A DNA stretch of 64,000 nt from Polytrichum commune (GCA_950295325.1 OX485806.1:17298001-17362000), one strand, 5' to 3'; positions 21,503 to 34,393 are shown, counted from the first letter of the stretch. Notes: a model not told the origin generated them from the letters alone. Numbers and translations: made by a program.

Positions 21503-21775
21503 TCAAAACCAATTGCGCACTAAATACACATCAAATTTGAGAAGAATATCCATCTCCTCAACATCACACATCCATGTTGATTTTGGATCATCGAATAACA
21601 ATACTACAAAGCCTTGTAACTTTTGCATACGGAGGTCACATAACTTTGATGGGTTGGAATCCCCTACCAATTCCCAACAAATATCATTCAAGCAAAATTT
21701 GATCGTACGATCATATATACAATCATCGCTTAGAGTGATGGTTGAAGCAACATCCACCTTATATTTTTGTGACAT
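21503..21775 (-). pseudogene. Relic of unidentified protein family, copy 1
   Basis: An ATG-initiated 90-aa frame containing 'DSNPSK', 'MQKLQGFVVLLFDDP' and 'DVEEMDILLKFD'. A second, more damaged copy of the same coding sequence lies at about 22430-22625 on the same strand. The amino-acid pattern is kept across the two copies apart from a small indel, so the ancestor was probably protein-coding. I do not recognise the family; it could be a transposon ORF or a tandem gene remnant. Confidence 0.42.
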
Positions 21776-22023
21776 TTTTGTTGACTCGGGAGTTTGACTG
21801 ATGGAATGAACACTATCTCACATAACTAACTTACTTCATGTATTATTGTCAGGAACTCGACACTGGAGGCAATTAGGCTTTTTGCAGGCAGCACATGAAG
21901 CACCGGCCACTGCCTACCAGTGCCCACAATATCAAGCTTAGCTGAGAGTCCTACCAGCTAATTGGGAATGCCCAATTTGTCCCCATTTCACTCAAATGGA
22001 CACAAAATCATCTGGGACTTGTA

Positions 22024-22145
22024 TGCAGTTGAACCGGATAAGTTTGAAAAATAACCAGTTGAAGTTGGAGACTTCGGGAGAATTACCGATCATTTTAGAG
22101 GAATTTATGGAAGAATATACCTCAAATGAATAAAAGCAGACAAAG
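22024..22145. mobile_element. Fragment of palindromic family M3
   Basis: Contains 'TTGAACCGGATAAGTTTGAA', 'AAATAACCAGTTGAAGTTGG', 'AATTACCGATCATTTTAGAG' and 'AATATACCTCAAATGAATAA', in the order seen in one arm of 54541-54940. Confidence 0.6.
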
Positions 22146-22146
22146 T

Positions 22147-22313
22147 TGGTGGGCTTGAGCCTCACCACCAGAAAGTGTTGCCATGTTGTACTTGGGACTT
22201 AAACATTTGGGGCCATGTGTGAAGAGGTAAGTCCAACTTGCATGCTCTCAACAACTAAGATTACATCGATTGACCTCAAGTGACTTGGGACCCCATGTGA
22301 ACTGGCCCTAATT
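22147..22313. mobile_element. Partial copy of the GGGCC-type foldback element
   Basis: Read on minus, the block starts GGGCCAGTTCACATGGGG and continues 'CCCAAGTCACTTGAGGTCAA', matching 4962-5040 inside the element at 4713-5317. Its + strand right end is CCC followed by TAA, consistent with a TAA target. Confidence 0.55.
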
Positions 22314-22429
22314 TACCGTCTCCGAAGCTAGATTTTGTGTCATGGAAACTAAAGTTGATAACAATTAGGTTGCATATTGTTTCAAGGCTTTTTTTCATGT
22401 TGGATGAGTGAGAGGTATGCTAGTATTTG

Positions 22430-22625
22430 AGAACGATTACAAGCATGTCCACCACCTTAATATCAAGCTCCCGTGTTGGTTATGGATTATTCACCAATAA
22501 AACTTTGAACCCTTCTAGCTTTTGCATGCATAGTTCAAATAAGCACACTTTGATGCGTTGGAATCCCCCCTTCAATTGCCAACGGAACAAATCCAAGACT
22601 TTACCAATGTAATAATAGTAGACAA
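22430..22625 (-). pseudogene. Relic of unidentified protein family, copy 2
   Basis: Homologue of 21503-21775: read on minus it gives 'MQKLEGFKVLLVNNP', then an in-frame stop, then 'DIKVVDMLV'. The upstream 'DSN.SK' equivalent sits in another frame because of a 5-nt length difference. Clearly broken. Family unknown. Confidence 0.4.
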
Positions 22626-24022
22626 CCTCAATGTTTTAAGTGGTAGTTTGAGCACCACTTACTTTATGGCTATGCAGATGTAATTTGGTTTGTTTGTTTT
22701 GTTCTCCTCTTTCTATTGAACATAGTTGCCTCTTGAAAGTTGTGATGGATTAGCAAATGTCTAACAAAACATCATCAAAACCATATACCAAATCAGACCG
22801 GTTGTGTTCACTATAAAAACATGCAGTAGTTAAGAAAAGTTCAACACATAGACTAATATCTTTTTAACATATGTTTTTATGGTGTTCGTTCTTTGATCCT
22901 CACGTAACCGCACACCAATCAAACATAGGTGTCTGATTAAGGAAAGTAACCTACCAACACCCACATACCTTACTCCAATTTTAATGTAGCAGCAGGTCGG
23001 CTGTAATGAGCAAGCAATGGCACTGTTACAGAAGAATGAATGTAGGCTCATATATATATATCCATATATGTATTGTGGGCGGCATCTCGCTCTTTACACA
23101 CCACACTCAAGTAGAATTTGTGCATTGTAACTTACACATTATATGGAAGAGTGTTGATGCTGTAGCTCGATCCGAGGCAGCTATGATGAGCATCAAGTCA
23201 CAAGAAACGTAAGGTGGGCACTCGAGTTGCCCAAAGCATAAGCATACGCATAAGCAAGGTCCCCGCCTCCCGTGTGAAGTTTTGGAGCCGAATTCACATC
23301 CTTTTTTAGTGCAAATCTCACACTTCAAGCTACACGGCAAACACGCCCGAGGACGACCTATATAAGTTATCTGAGAGCACAAGCTTCTGCTAATCAAGTT
23401 AGCTGTTGAACTCTTGAGGGTGATGGATTTGGGGACACTTGCGTGACTTTGCGCTTTAACGTCCCCGTGCTGCTTTCCTAACGTTCGAGAATTTAACCCT
23501 AGCTAGGTTCATTTGTGAATTCTAAACCTTCGATGCTTTGACCTCCTTGATTACAGAGGATTGCGAAGCTATATATTCACAAAAGGGCACTCTCTCCTGT
23601 ATGTGTTTTTTTTTCACGCGAAATGGGTTAAATTCTTGCACACACTCTCAATTGCTTAGAGTGTTGGAAACAGGTGGCTCTAGCTACCATAGTCAAAAGT
23701 TTTGTACCTTCCTTCAGGTGGTGTGGTGTGTTCACCAACACACCACATTCATGAGGTGTGGGGTAGTAACGGCCGTGCAAAATTGATCGCGTAGGCATCA
23801 AAATTGTAGGCGTCAAAGGATTTAGGGTTAAGGGTTCACCGTGACTCATTTTGCAACAAAGGCTTCGAGAAAGGGATTTATCACGTACGAGTGTAACTCT
23901 CGTCTATCCAACAATGTAGCTTGATCCCCTATAAGTTCGTGGGCGATTCATCTCAACCGACTCATACTAGACTAATCCGGGGTCTTTAAAAGCTAAGTAC
24001 AGTGTCAATCCAACTAAACTCA
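22626..24022. other. Intergenic DNA, no gene seen
   Basis: Moderately AT-rich. Frames at 23107-23397 (minus), 23538-23786 (plus) and 23628-23849 (minus) have no recognisable domain. Confidence 0.35.
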
Positions 24023-24245
24023 ACACATTAATCATCCCGGACAATGTGTGCTACCATTTGGAGTTACGCAATGCTATAACTATATAACGAGAATGTAACT
24101 TTTCACCAAGCAATGTTGTTTATGTTCTATAATGTCCGAACAACCTATTGAACTTTTGTTGGTAAAAATTGTACTCCTGAATAAGACGTTATTACGTTGC
24201 ATAACTTCGAATAGTAACACACACTAATTGGGATGATCGGAGTAG
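24023..24245. mobile_element. Palindromic MITE family M1, copy 5
   Basis: The ends are 'TTAATCATCCCGGACAATGT' and 'ACACACTAATTGGGATGATC', with inner arms 'ATTTGGAGTTACGCAATGCT' / 'GTTGCATAACTTCGAATAG'. Same design as copy 3, with the centre motif 'TATAATGTCCGAACAACCTA' in inverse orientation. Confidence 0.7.
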
Positions 24246-25666
24246 TATCCGAGATGCATAGTATGTCAAGGCCTTTTTTATGTTAAATGATTGAGAGGTA
24301 CACTTGCTCTCTTCCACTTGCTACTACTGCTTCTTCTACTACAACAACATTACCTTCCACATTGACTTGCAAGTTCCACTGTCGACAATCAAAAGCTTCT
24401 TCTTCATCATCATGTCACCATGCAATCAAAGGGCTTGGCCAAATAATGCACGAGTGTGAGCTGGAGCCGCCTGTGTAAGTGTAACTATTATTTATAAGGA
24501 GGTCGGCCGGCTTCACTACTTCAGGCGATAACTTAAACCCACCCAACCACGAGGCTTTGACAAGCCAGTAAGAAGTGTGTAGTAATTAAGTACCAGGCTT
24601 CATAATACCAGTGGTCGTCTTCAACTGGTCCTCTAGGGTGCCCACTTTTAATATTGTCAACTGCTTCATAATAATAAGGAGCCTCATTGACAATGACTCT
24701 CACTCGCACTCACCCACCTGCCCCCCCTCCCAGTACTTTGCTGCACCCAGCACATGGCCAGACAACACCCGGTACCTAGATCCCGTCAAACTTACTTTGT
24801 GTATTTAAGGTGGGAAAACAGGGGAAAAAAAAAAAAAAAAACAACAGTGTGAAAATAAGCCGATTCGGCCAGGAAAGAATGGCTTGAAACCGGTGCGATG
24901 TTCATCAAAGATGGAGTAGAGGAAACGATGAGGAATGTGAGTTGTTTCGTAGTTTTATTCACTATTAGTAATTAGTTACATTTTTGCAAAGAGGCAAGTA
25001 AGTCAAACTCTCCATGTTTGTATAATAGAGTTCCCCTGTTTTGAGCACCGGAATATCTTACTTTGCATACGAATGCACACACAACAATAACTCAATGGCA
25101 CCCAAAAGTGATCCCAAGTGGCATGAAACATGACATGTCCGGCCAATCACTGCATCATTTTTGGGTCACCACTTTTACAATTAGTCGTTTTGGGTCCACA
25201 CAAGAGTTGTTATGCTCCTAGTCTAGTGAACCAATAATGGTCGTTCATTGTTTTCCATTTTTCTATCATAATCTAGTGTTGTATTTGTCGTCTACTTTTT
25301 ATTGTAGCTAACCAGTGTTGCATATGTATGAATAAGGAAGTCGTACCCAAAACCGACACTATTTAAGGGTAAGCGCAGATGGTGCTAAACCCATTCTAGA
25401 ACCATCACTTTAGGCGTTGACTAGGCGACTGACTTGTATTGGCAGACCCCATGATGAAATGTAGAAAGTAGTCTAAGATGTAGATCGCATTTGTTATTGT
25501 TGTAGACATATGTTAGTTGCATGTACATTGTGTTATTTGTGAGAAATACGCATCTAGGGTTATTATTTGAACAAATTACTTCTCAAAGCATGTTTTCATC
25601 ATATTCTTTTAGTTTCTTGTTCCACGTACTTCATTATGCAATGTGCATGTCTTGACAACACAAACC
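24246..25666. other. Intergenic DNA, no gene seen
   Basis: A poly-A run of 17 at 24825-24841 could be the tail of an old retroposon inserted just to its left, but no other hallmark supports that. Short frames are unconvincing. Confidence 0.35.
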
Positions 25667-25770
25667 AAAATGCTCTTATATGCATTATCGTTCATGGACA
25701 TGTATTTTTGCCCATATTTACTTAAATCTTATTTTTCACAATGACCATCCCCTTGGAGATGATAGGTAGA
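25667..25770 (+). repeat. Direct repeat, left member (pairs with 27131-27226)
   Basis: Shares about 90 bp with 27131-27226, including 'TTTTTGCCCA', 'TTTACTTAAATCTTA' and 'TTTCACAATGACCATCCCCT'. The two flank a 1.36-kb interval of different, G-rich composition. Confidence 0.6.
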
Positions 25771-27130
25771 TAGAAATGTCAGCCTTGATGGAGGCAAGCA
25801 TGAATGGAGAGTCAATTTGTTCACCGGCTACTACCACCAGTGGTGGACTCTATGTAACGGGCTAGATCAAATTTAACCAATAACTTTCCGGACATGGGAT
25901 GAGAGGAGTAAGGGGGGTACTGGGGGGGGGGGGGGGGGGGCATTTTTAAGGAGGATTGTGGGGTTAGGTGTCAAGTTGTGTTTATAAAGGATGATGGCGG
26001 ATAGGATTGGATGGCGGTGGTTTGTAGTTGGAATTGCATTGTTTTGATGTGCATGAAGGGAAGTTTGAAATGGATGGCAAGGGTCTTGAGGTGGAGTTGT
26101 GGATTCCTCCTCTTTGGTTGGCAATGTGCACAATAAGTGGTCAAATTTTCCAGTTGTTAGCAACAATAACGGCCATGAGTGGGGTGTATTTGTCAATTTT
26201 CCGTTGTATGGCCAATTATGGGAAACAATTGTGGCAGTAGGTGCGTTCGATGTAATGGACTTTGATGTTGGGGTGGGATGTAGGGGTAAATGATCATGGG
26301 TTTAGAAGCCTTCAATGAGAAGAATGTATGGCTGAAATCAAGATGGACATATCCAAGGGAGTAGCTAGTGTGGGACGATTGGGTGTGGTAGGGGAAGAAT
26401 TTTCATTAATGAAACATTTCCAATGGCTCTATTGGTGGAAAAGTAGGAGTTGTCATATGTGTCTAAGGCCATTATTGTGTCTATCCGTGTGCAAGCCCTT
26501 AAGGATAGGTGGGTGCAGTGTGCAAGAACATGGGGCCATGTGTCGATGCAAGAGCCAACCGGAGGGGGGGGGGGACATAGGGAGCAAAATGGGGAGGGGA
26601 TTTTTTTGGGATAGAAGAGGTGTTTGCAACAATTTCCCATGTATTGAGCGTTGTGGAGTTGTTCCAAGAAATGCTAGAGAGGTTGTGGTCTAATGAGGTG
26701 TTATTGGTCCATTTATGAAGGGTTGGGTAGCGGGGATTGACTTCTTGGGTAGTGTGTTTATTTTTGAATAAAGGGAAGTTGTGTGTGAAGCTTTCGGATT
26801 GGGCCTTTCAAAAAAAAACATTACTATGTAGGTAGTGGGGGTAGGTGTGGTAAATGTGAATGGTGTTTCCATCGGGGGCATGAGGGGGAGAATTGGCACC
26901 GATCTTGGCAAGGGTATTGCCTTAAAGCTTTCGTGCACTGGAGTTTTGAGGACATACACTAAGCGGGGCCGAGGTTGTATTTGCTTGGGGATGTCGTGTA
27001 GAATAAATTTGTTGTGCTAGTGTTTGTGAACCATGGGGGAGTGTTTATAGTTCCTTAGGAGGTATATTGAGACAAGGTTATCAAAGAAGATGTAGGTTGT
27101 GAGATGGGGGTGCCCTCATACAACAAAAAA
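25771..27130. other. G-rich interval between direct repeats, possible old insertion
   Basis: The + strand is strikingly G/T-rich with a 19-base G run (25922-25940) and a 9-base G run near 26566-26574. Several frames are open on both strands (26028-26240, 26328-26693 plus; 25873-26196, 26690-26959 minus) but none shows a domain. It may be an insertion or a decayed gene. Confidence 0.35.
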
Positions 27131-27226
27131 ACAAGATGCTCTTGTATGCATTATCGTTTGTGGACAAGTATTTTTGCCCACATTTACTTAAATCTTAATT
27201 TTCACAATGACCATGCCCTTGGAGTA
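27131..27226 (+). repeat. Direct repeat, right member
   Basis: Diverged copy of 25667-25770, in the same orientation. Confidence 0.6.
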
Positions 27227-29487
27227 AGTACCTTGTTGCACCCATCACATGGCCAAGCCAACCACGCATGTCATGTCAAGATGAAATTTTTTTGGGGTTT
27301 AATCTAATGTCTTTTTCGACCATTTTTTTACCCTTTCTTTCTTGTAGCTAGTATTAAATGTGTATGTCAACAATAAACTCCCACCCTTCAGTGTTGTAGT
27401 CCGAGTGAGAGTTCATGGTTGACACCCAAACACTAACCTCTCGAGCCTTAACTCGGCCACCCATGGCCCCACAGTGATATTCCAACACCCATTTCTTTAT
27501 TTAAGTAGTGCGAGGCCAACAGTATTAACAAAATACTTTGCACCTCGTATTCACTCACATAATAATTCCCTAAAACATGTAATGCCTAACCCTCACACTA
27601 AATCACAACACTATCCCTACACTCAATATGACTAACTAACCTAATGTCAATCCCTAACCCTTAATGCACTTCCCCTTTCGTGTGATCCTTAGCCTCAATG
27701 GTGCATGGTCATCAACCCTCCTAGGGGATCCTCAGTCTTCCCATCCGCAACCCAAATCTACGTTGTTCACCAAAATGGCATGCGCCCGTCAGTGCCCTTC
27801 ATTGCCTGTCAACGCCCGTCCCCGGTTACCCAGCCTTCGTGGCTCCTCCCAGAGGCCCTGCTCCCTGGAAGCGTACAGTTAGGCCAGCTGCGGCACTGGA
27901 CCTCTCGCCCTTCGCTTCGCTCATCCCTGGTCTTACCGCCCTTCTGCCGGAAGCCTGCCTCCAAACTCTGATACTCCAGCTACCCACCTGAATTCACCCC
28001 ACTTCGGCGTAGCATGCAAGCGTCGACTTCAAGCCAATGCTGGACTCACACCAGAGTCCGAGATTGCCGCAAGATCCTTCCTTGAGAAACCAACATTTTG
28101 ACACACACTAATCCTCCCTGCTGCCTCTATTCAGAATAGTCACCTCACATGAATTCGAATTCTCCTTCCCACTTGTGGTTATTTTTCCATTCACTCCTCA
28201 ATTCGAGACCATGTGCATCGCCCAACGGCTTACACGCTTCCCCTTCCTGTTTTCACATCTATACTCGGGTAGTAAAGCGGATATCTCTTGCTGATCCACC
28301 TTACCAACTGCACACAATCATGTTGTTGGTCCCCCATCACATTTCGGCAGTAGGACCCTAGCTGCGATCCTTAGCACCTCCCCGCCAATGTTTACTGAAA
28401 ATCATGTCCATCCTCGGCACTAGCCGCAACCGTAGTCTAAAAAACCTTCCGCCCCCCGAGAGAGCTGCCGCTCCGCTCCTCTCCATTCCCACAGTACCCG
28501 CATCCGAAAATCACTAGGGTGACCAGTTGTTAGCCCCCCAAAATGGACAGCCCCGATCCCAAAACAAACTATAAAACCCTGCTCCTAACTTGTAAATTCC
28601 GGCCTAAGTCTAACTAATTTCAAACCACATAACTAACCATGGAATCAACCCAACTAACTTCCACTTAACTCTAACCACACATCACTCTTTTCATCTTTTT
28701 CACTGACTTGGACATTTCCCATAGTCAAGACTCAATCAATTTGAAGAAATGAAACACGCGTGAGTAAGCACTTGAGCTTGCACTACTTATTTAAAACTTA
28801 ATTCACTCCTAACTCCAACTACACTATGTTTATCTTTTTTGTTTAGCTTGACACCTTTCCCAGGTCGATGAGTTAATGAATTTAACAGTTAAAATCACAT
28901 GTGAGTACAACATTGAGCTCACAGTGTACCAATAAAGTTACCATACCCAAAACCAATTCTATCTAATACCATCATACAATTATTATTTAATGTTTTCCAT
29001 ATGTATGGCTTGTGATACGTAGTGTTGGTTTTGGGTATGCCTACATTTTATACATTGTTCATAATATTCGGTGTCACTTGTTGTTTGTAGTCACACGGTG
29101 TTGCAGTTGTACTTTAGATGTAAGCATTTCTACCAAGGAAAACCCTTTATGTCATGAAATGTCCGAATGAGTTGCATGCATTTGGTTTGGTAATAAAAAT
29201 ACAACATTGTGTAATTACAAATGGGAAATGCCAGTCAATACTAAAAACATATGTATAGAATATGGCCATCAACATTTGCTTCTCATCTTGATTTAGTAAA
29301 ACATCACCAAAATTTGAGTACCACAATAAATGTCGTGTAGAAATTTGGCTCTCATAGTTGGATTTTTGTTTTAAAAAATTTTCACCTCTAGTTGGGGTCA
29401 TGTCAAAGTGTTTGTGGCCATTACTCAACCCAGAAAAAGATTGAGGTGAGGCACAATTTTGAATAAATAACAGAAAGAACCGACCGC
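27227..29487. other. Intergenic DNA with a C-rich strand-asymmetric block
   Basis: From about 27650 to 28560 the + strand is C-rich and less AT-rich than its surroundings ('CCCGTCCCCGGTTACCC', 'CCTTCCGCCCCCCGAG'). No frame on either strand carries a domain I recognise, and frames are short. A decayed retroelement or gene remnant transcribed from the minus strand is possible. Confidence 0.3.
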
Positions 29488-29802
29488 TACACTAAATACA
29501 AACACATAGATTGAATATCACTAACCCTATGAAAGTAAGTAACATTAAATGTAAACTCAAACACTAAATATCAACTATGGTAGTATGTGGAAGTTACATG
29601 CACGAATTTAGTGTTAGTAATGATATGAATTTTTTTTTAACAATGATAAAAGGAGAAGGGAGATGGCGGTAGGGAAGGTGGCGGTGCATTTATGTCTAAC
29701 ACTAATTATCAACAAATTAGAAATTGGTGTTGAGCAAGATAGGGTGGTAACAACACTGAATATAATCAAACACTAAATATCATATTTAATGTAGTTACGG
29801 AT
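29488..29802. mobile_element. Diverged MITE family M2, copy 2
   Basis: The ends are 'CGCTACACTAAATACAAACA' and 'AAATATCATATTTAATGTAG'. The right part contains 'TTGGTGTTGAGCAAGATAGG' and 'GGTAACAACACTGAATA', matching the right part of 11124-11461. Confidence 0.45.
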
Positions 29803-30002
29803 GAACCTCTCGAGCTTGAGAAATAACCATTTGAAGTTGAAGACTTCAAGAAAATTACACTTCATTCTAAAGAAATCTATGGTATATACCCCAATCAATA
29901 AAGAAAAACTGAAAGTATGATCACAACATGTAACCAGTTGGACTTGGAAACACTAGGATTTTGACCAATCATACCCAAAAACCTATCCGGACACTGATTT
30001 TG
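29803..30002. mobile_element. Half-copy of palindromic family M3
   Basis: Same order of blocks as one arm of 54541-54940: 'GAGCTTGAGAAATAACCATT', 'AAGACTTCAAGAAAATTAC', 'CAATAAAGAAAAACTGAAAG', 'AACATGTAACCAGTTGGACT', 'TTTTGACCAATCATACCC'. Confidence 0.62.
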
Positions 30003-30804
30003 AGAGATAGAGGTAACTAGTTTCCCTTTACTACTACCATGATACGTGTTTCCTTTTCAATCTTTCTTTTTCTTTTTCTTTTTCTTTTTGCGGCTTGGTG
30101 TTATTGCACTTGTGTTTGTCCTTGCATCTTCAACATGGTCCACACCCAAAAAGCCAAGCAAGTCCTACAGGCTTGGGCACTTGGGAATTATTGATCACCA
30201 GCTAACCATGTCTTCTTGCAATCGTTTGATTCTTGCAAGCTGGATGATCCACAATATGTATGCATGACCTCCGTTTATAAGTACCTACTTTGAGCCATTA
30301 TTGGATCTCGAAAACATTATCAAACACATCCGATTATGTGGTAATAAGTACTACTAACTTGCCAACACCTGAATCATAATTGAGGAGTTAATTGATTGAT
30401 TGCATATGCATATTATAATACACCATAGGCATATTGTATCACACTTGATCAGCTTATGGGCACAACACACCTAAAACCAATAGAATAAGCGCTGAGCATA
30501 AATTGTAGCGTTATAATGTTTAAGATTGTATACTTGTTTGTTTCACAAAATCAAGAGGATTCCAAAGCACTAAAGAACACATCATTTGGATGGTTTATGC
30601 AAAAGTTATAAGGGATTAGTGTTTCATTTGTAGGCAACCTAGAATCAACACATATATCAAATGTTTGAAGGGTGTAACATATTATTATTATTCAATGCAA
30701 CGTATTACTTGTGATGTACCTGGATTGGAAGGTTTAATGTTGGATTATGTAAGAAAGAAAGACTAATCATGTTATGTTGTACTTAGCATGTGAGCAAATG
30801 GTGA
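30003..30804. other. AT-rich intergenic DNA, no gene seen
   Basis: Includes a (TTTTTC)n tract at about 30060-30090. The 73-aa frame at 30046-30267 begins in it and has a hydrophobic start, but no supporting context. Confidence 0.35.
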
Positions 30805-31175
30805 TTGGAGTCATACAACTCCAAAGAAAGAATTGGGTTAGACAACCCAAGAGAGAATGATGCACAATGGCTAGACAACCCGTGAAGGAATCGTGCATGG
30901 GAGTTAGACATCTCCAACTGGGAGCTAGACACCTCGTTTTGGAAGATCTTTGTGTTAGAGTTACACAAATCCAACTAGAAGATATGAATTGGAGTTAGGC
31001 AACTCCAAGCAGATGGAAGTTATTCATTGGAGCTACTCTCAATGAATAAATTTAGTTGGAATTAGACTGTGCCAACTAGAATAATGGATGAATGAATCAT
31101 CAAGTTTGAATTAGATGGTTCCAACTAGAGAATGAATGAATGCATCACGCTGGAAATATACAATTCCAACTGGTA
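30805..31175. repeat. Array of about ten short hairpin units, possible LTR part
   Basis: A ~20-bp imperfect palindrome of the type TTGGAGTTAGACAACTCCAA recurs about ten times with irregular spacing, for example at 30805-30824, 30833-30850, 30899-30919, 30989-31008, 31055-31075, 31107-31127 and 31151-31173. Compensated variants exist (TTGGGTTAGACAACCCAA; TTTGAATTAGATGGTTCCAA). About 100-200 bp downstream lie 'GACATAAAAGGGAGCTTGTG' and a long GA/CT run, which resemble the promoter and leader part of a plant LTR retrotransposon. No second LTR or protein was found. Confidence 0.55.
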
Positions 31176-34100
31176 GACTATGATTGAGCCAAAAGATAGA
31201 AGATTCATAGTAGAACCAAAAATAAGACTATGAATAGAAGACTTTTACTATATGAGACATAAAAAGTGTAAGTAGTGTTTGGACATAAAAGGGAGCTTGT
31301 GAGAGGAGAGAGAATCTTTTTTGTCTCTCCTATGGTCGGGTGGTTTGAGCTCATAGAGACCACAATATTATGATCAAGTTGTAATTTTTTTTTGTAATAT
31401 ACAAAGTTTGAGAGCTCTCAACATTGACGTCTCATGTGCATTCACACTTGTGCTATTCTCGCGTACAAAAAGAACATAACATTTCTCCACCTCCTTTATG
31501 GCCCGTGTGCGTCCAATATTTTGTAGAGCATTAATTCCCCAATATCGAGGAGATGAGAAAAATACGGGCTTACGCTTAGCCTGCACAAAAGCAAATCCCA
31601 TGTAAACTCCATAGTAGGTGGTAGGGGTTGATCCTTTCCACCACCTGCAGTTGGGGTGAACATCCCCGCTACCCACCCACTTTCGACCAATGATAAAGTT
31701 AAAACTTTGGAAACCAAACACTTGTATGGAATGTAAGGATATTGTTGTGGCATATCACACATTTAGGAGCTTCTCAACAAATTTCCACTACTAAAATTTG
31801 GTCATTGCACACCTCTTACCACCTGCTAGCCCATTTTTTGATTTCCCTTTAGTTTGCGCTAGCTCTCCTGAGGTGGTTGTATTTTGATTCCATTTTTGCA
31901 ATTGATTTTTCATATTGTGCCAAAAAGAAATACAACTGGCTTCCCCATGTAGTTTGATTTAGCATTTTCACACTTTTATGTCGGACCATTATATTTTCAA
32001 AAAAAGAGCATTCTAGAGATGTTGAGTAATGTTATGTGAGTTGAATAATTAATTGGGTGGTGATCAATGTTAGTTACCTACTTAATGTATGTAGACCAAC
32101 ATTATATGTTAGGGTTACATATTTATGATGTCTACATAGATTAATCCATGAGGGGGTTGAAAATGCATTGAACTATCATATAACTTGAAACTGATTATGT
32201 TTTTTTATTATCTAACTCTTGATGTCCACATTTGAGACTCCAAATTAGTTTAGTGAGATGTAGTTGGAATGCGTTAGCCCTCAACATGTAGGATATTGGT
32301 TTTACTTAAGCCCGTTCATCCATAATGAACGAGTATACATGGACACCACACAACCCGAACCATATTTAAGCAACCAAAAAATGATGCCCATGTATATACA
32401 TGATGCTACTTAGGGCATGTTCACACTAATGACAAGTGATTATGACCATTGCTTTCTAAACTCTCTCTTTGGTTGAGAAATGAGTGCACAGTCCCACCAC
32501 ATTATGCACAAGGCCACCAAAAATAAGAGTGGCCATGTCAAAAAGTTGGACGAGAAAGTGACATAGTATTGATATGGAATCCTACATGTCCACATAAGGA
32601 TTATGTTTTGTGGTCACTTAGATGTTTAGCAAGTAGTTGTTTCAATAGAATATGAAGGCAACCATGCAAGAATAAATATATTTTTGTAAGTCATGTTTTT
32701 GAAATGTCCATTTTAAAACATGTTATTTGAGTATTTTGATTTTTTTTAAATCATTGTATACACTACATCACGGTCTAAATCCACTTTTACAGTATGGCCC
32801 GTGACCAAGGCTTTTGAAAAAGGACGTGGATTTCTCTTGGTCATGGTCTTTGGACCATCGACTATGACCACGAGAACTCCTAAATCATTTTTTCCTTACA
32901 AGCCTTAGTTACATGTACGAAATAGCCCTTAAAGAGAGCTCAACATCATCTGTTGAGCAACTTGAAACCCACCAGTCATCCGAGAATGTTGAAGTAGAAA
33001 ACGTAGCAAACCATTCTATAGCATGAATAAACTTCTATTTTTTTTTACCATTTAACCCTAGAATTGACATCAAACCCCTAAATCAATTTACTGGGGTTGA
33101 GTTGGAATGATATATAGGGGACTCATTTGAACTCGAGTCCCTCCATCCACGGTCAGTGAATCACTTAGACACCATGAACCCCAAGCCATATTGAAGAAAC
33201 CGAAAAAGTGCCCGATGATGGCGATACTTAGATGAAGCTCCGCCTCATCTTTCGAGCCCACCGTTTGCTTGCTTAACCATATCCGTGTCCATAAATCATG
33301 TGAAGTATACAAGTTATCTATACTACTTGAATGTTGTCCATAAACCAACAACCCCACTTTCGAGGGTTAATATCTTGAGCCTGTCCTTTAGTGGGAGGCC
33401 GGATTGCTTTCGGAATCAATAATATGAATACACAATAATAACGCCTCCCTTCCTAGTCAAGGCTTTGATGAAGTAACCTTTACAAAAGTTGACCAAGCGC
33501 ATGTGACTCTCTCAAGCTCCTTATCCATCACCACTCCCTTCCTTTCCTTTCCTTTCCCTTCCTTTCCTTAGCAGCAGCAGCAACAGGCACCCATGCAAAA
33601 TGACATGTGAGAGTTCATTAGTTGGCAACTATAATTTAGTCCGCATGTGAACTTGTGGCCACATTGCACGTATATATGTATAAACATATATTTCCGCCTG
33701 AGCAGATTGAATGCGGGCATTGTATGTTGTTTGGATTAGTAGATGACTAAGAAATGATGTCAAGCTACTACCTATATAGGACTCGAGATTTTAGTATACC
33801 TTACTTGGAGCACATGTATGTAAAAGCAGGCATTAAGTGAATGTAATCAAAATACTTGCTAAAGAGTAATGATGCATTTAAGAGTATTTATTGTGTCATC
33901 GAGGCGTGCGTATTCCAAGGTGAATTAGTTGGGAGAAGAAACTAGAAGAATACGATGGAATCCTTAATTGTGTATACTTTGAGAGCGATGTAATCATTGC
34001 GGATGTGTCTTTTTCATAACGAACATGGTGAATAGTTGACTAATTAAATGTGTTTGCAACATGAGATGCAATCTTCATGTGAGATAAGTTTCAACCGGTT

Positions 34101-34390
34101 CTATCATAGGTTCTGCCAATAAAATCACACGCACAAGATTTTGGTATGCCTAAACTTTGTGCATGAGATAGTTTAACTCAACGCCTAGCTCTATGACATG
34201 GCATTGTTAAGCTTGTTATAGGGCCACGTCAAGTCCACACGTATCAAGGTTGAATTTAGCTTACCCTAAACACGTTAAGCTTGCCACTAATAGGGATCAC
34301 CTCTTACATGAGGCAATAGCACTTGTCCCATGGCCTTGCTCAGCAAATCCGTCTTGGGTTCACATATGAGCTCATGGCTATGATCGAGGT

Positions 34391-34392
<2 letters not shown>
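31176..34392. other. AT-rich intergenic DNA, no gene seen
   Basis: A CCTTT/CCTTTCC tract lies at about 33538-33568 and a CAG run next to it. ORFs at 31374-31721, 31496-31762 and 33088-33357 (minus) have no domain I recognise. Confidence 0.35.

Positions 34393-34393
<1 letters not shown>

Noticed and set aside
24825..24841. Poly-A run as a retroposon tail
   Set aside because: No coding remnant, promoter boxes or target duplication could be found to its left.
26328..26693. 121-aa plus-strand frame in the G-rich interval
   Set aside because: No recognisable domain; open frames on both strands there fit the skewed composition.
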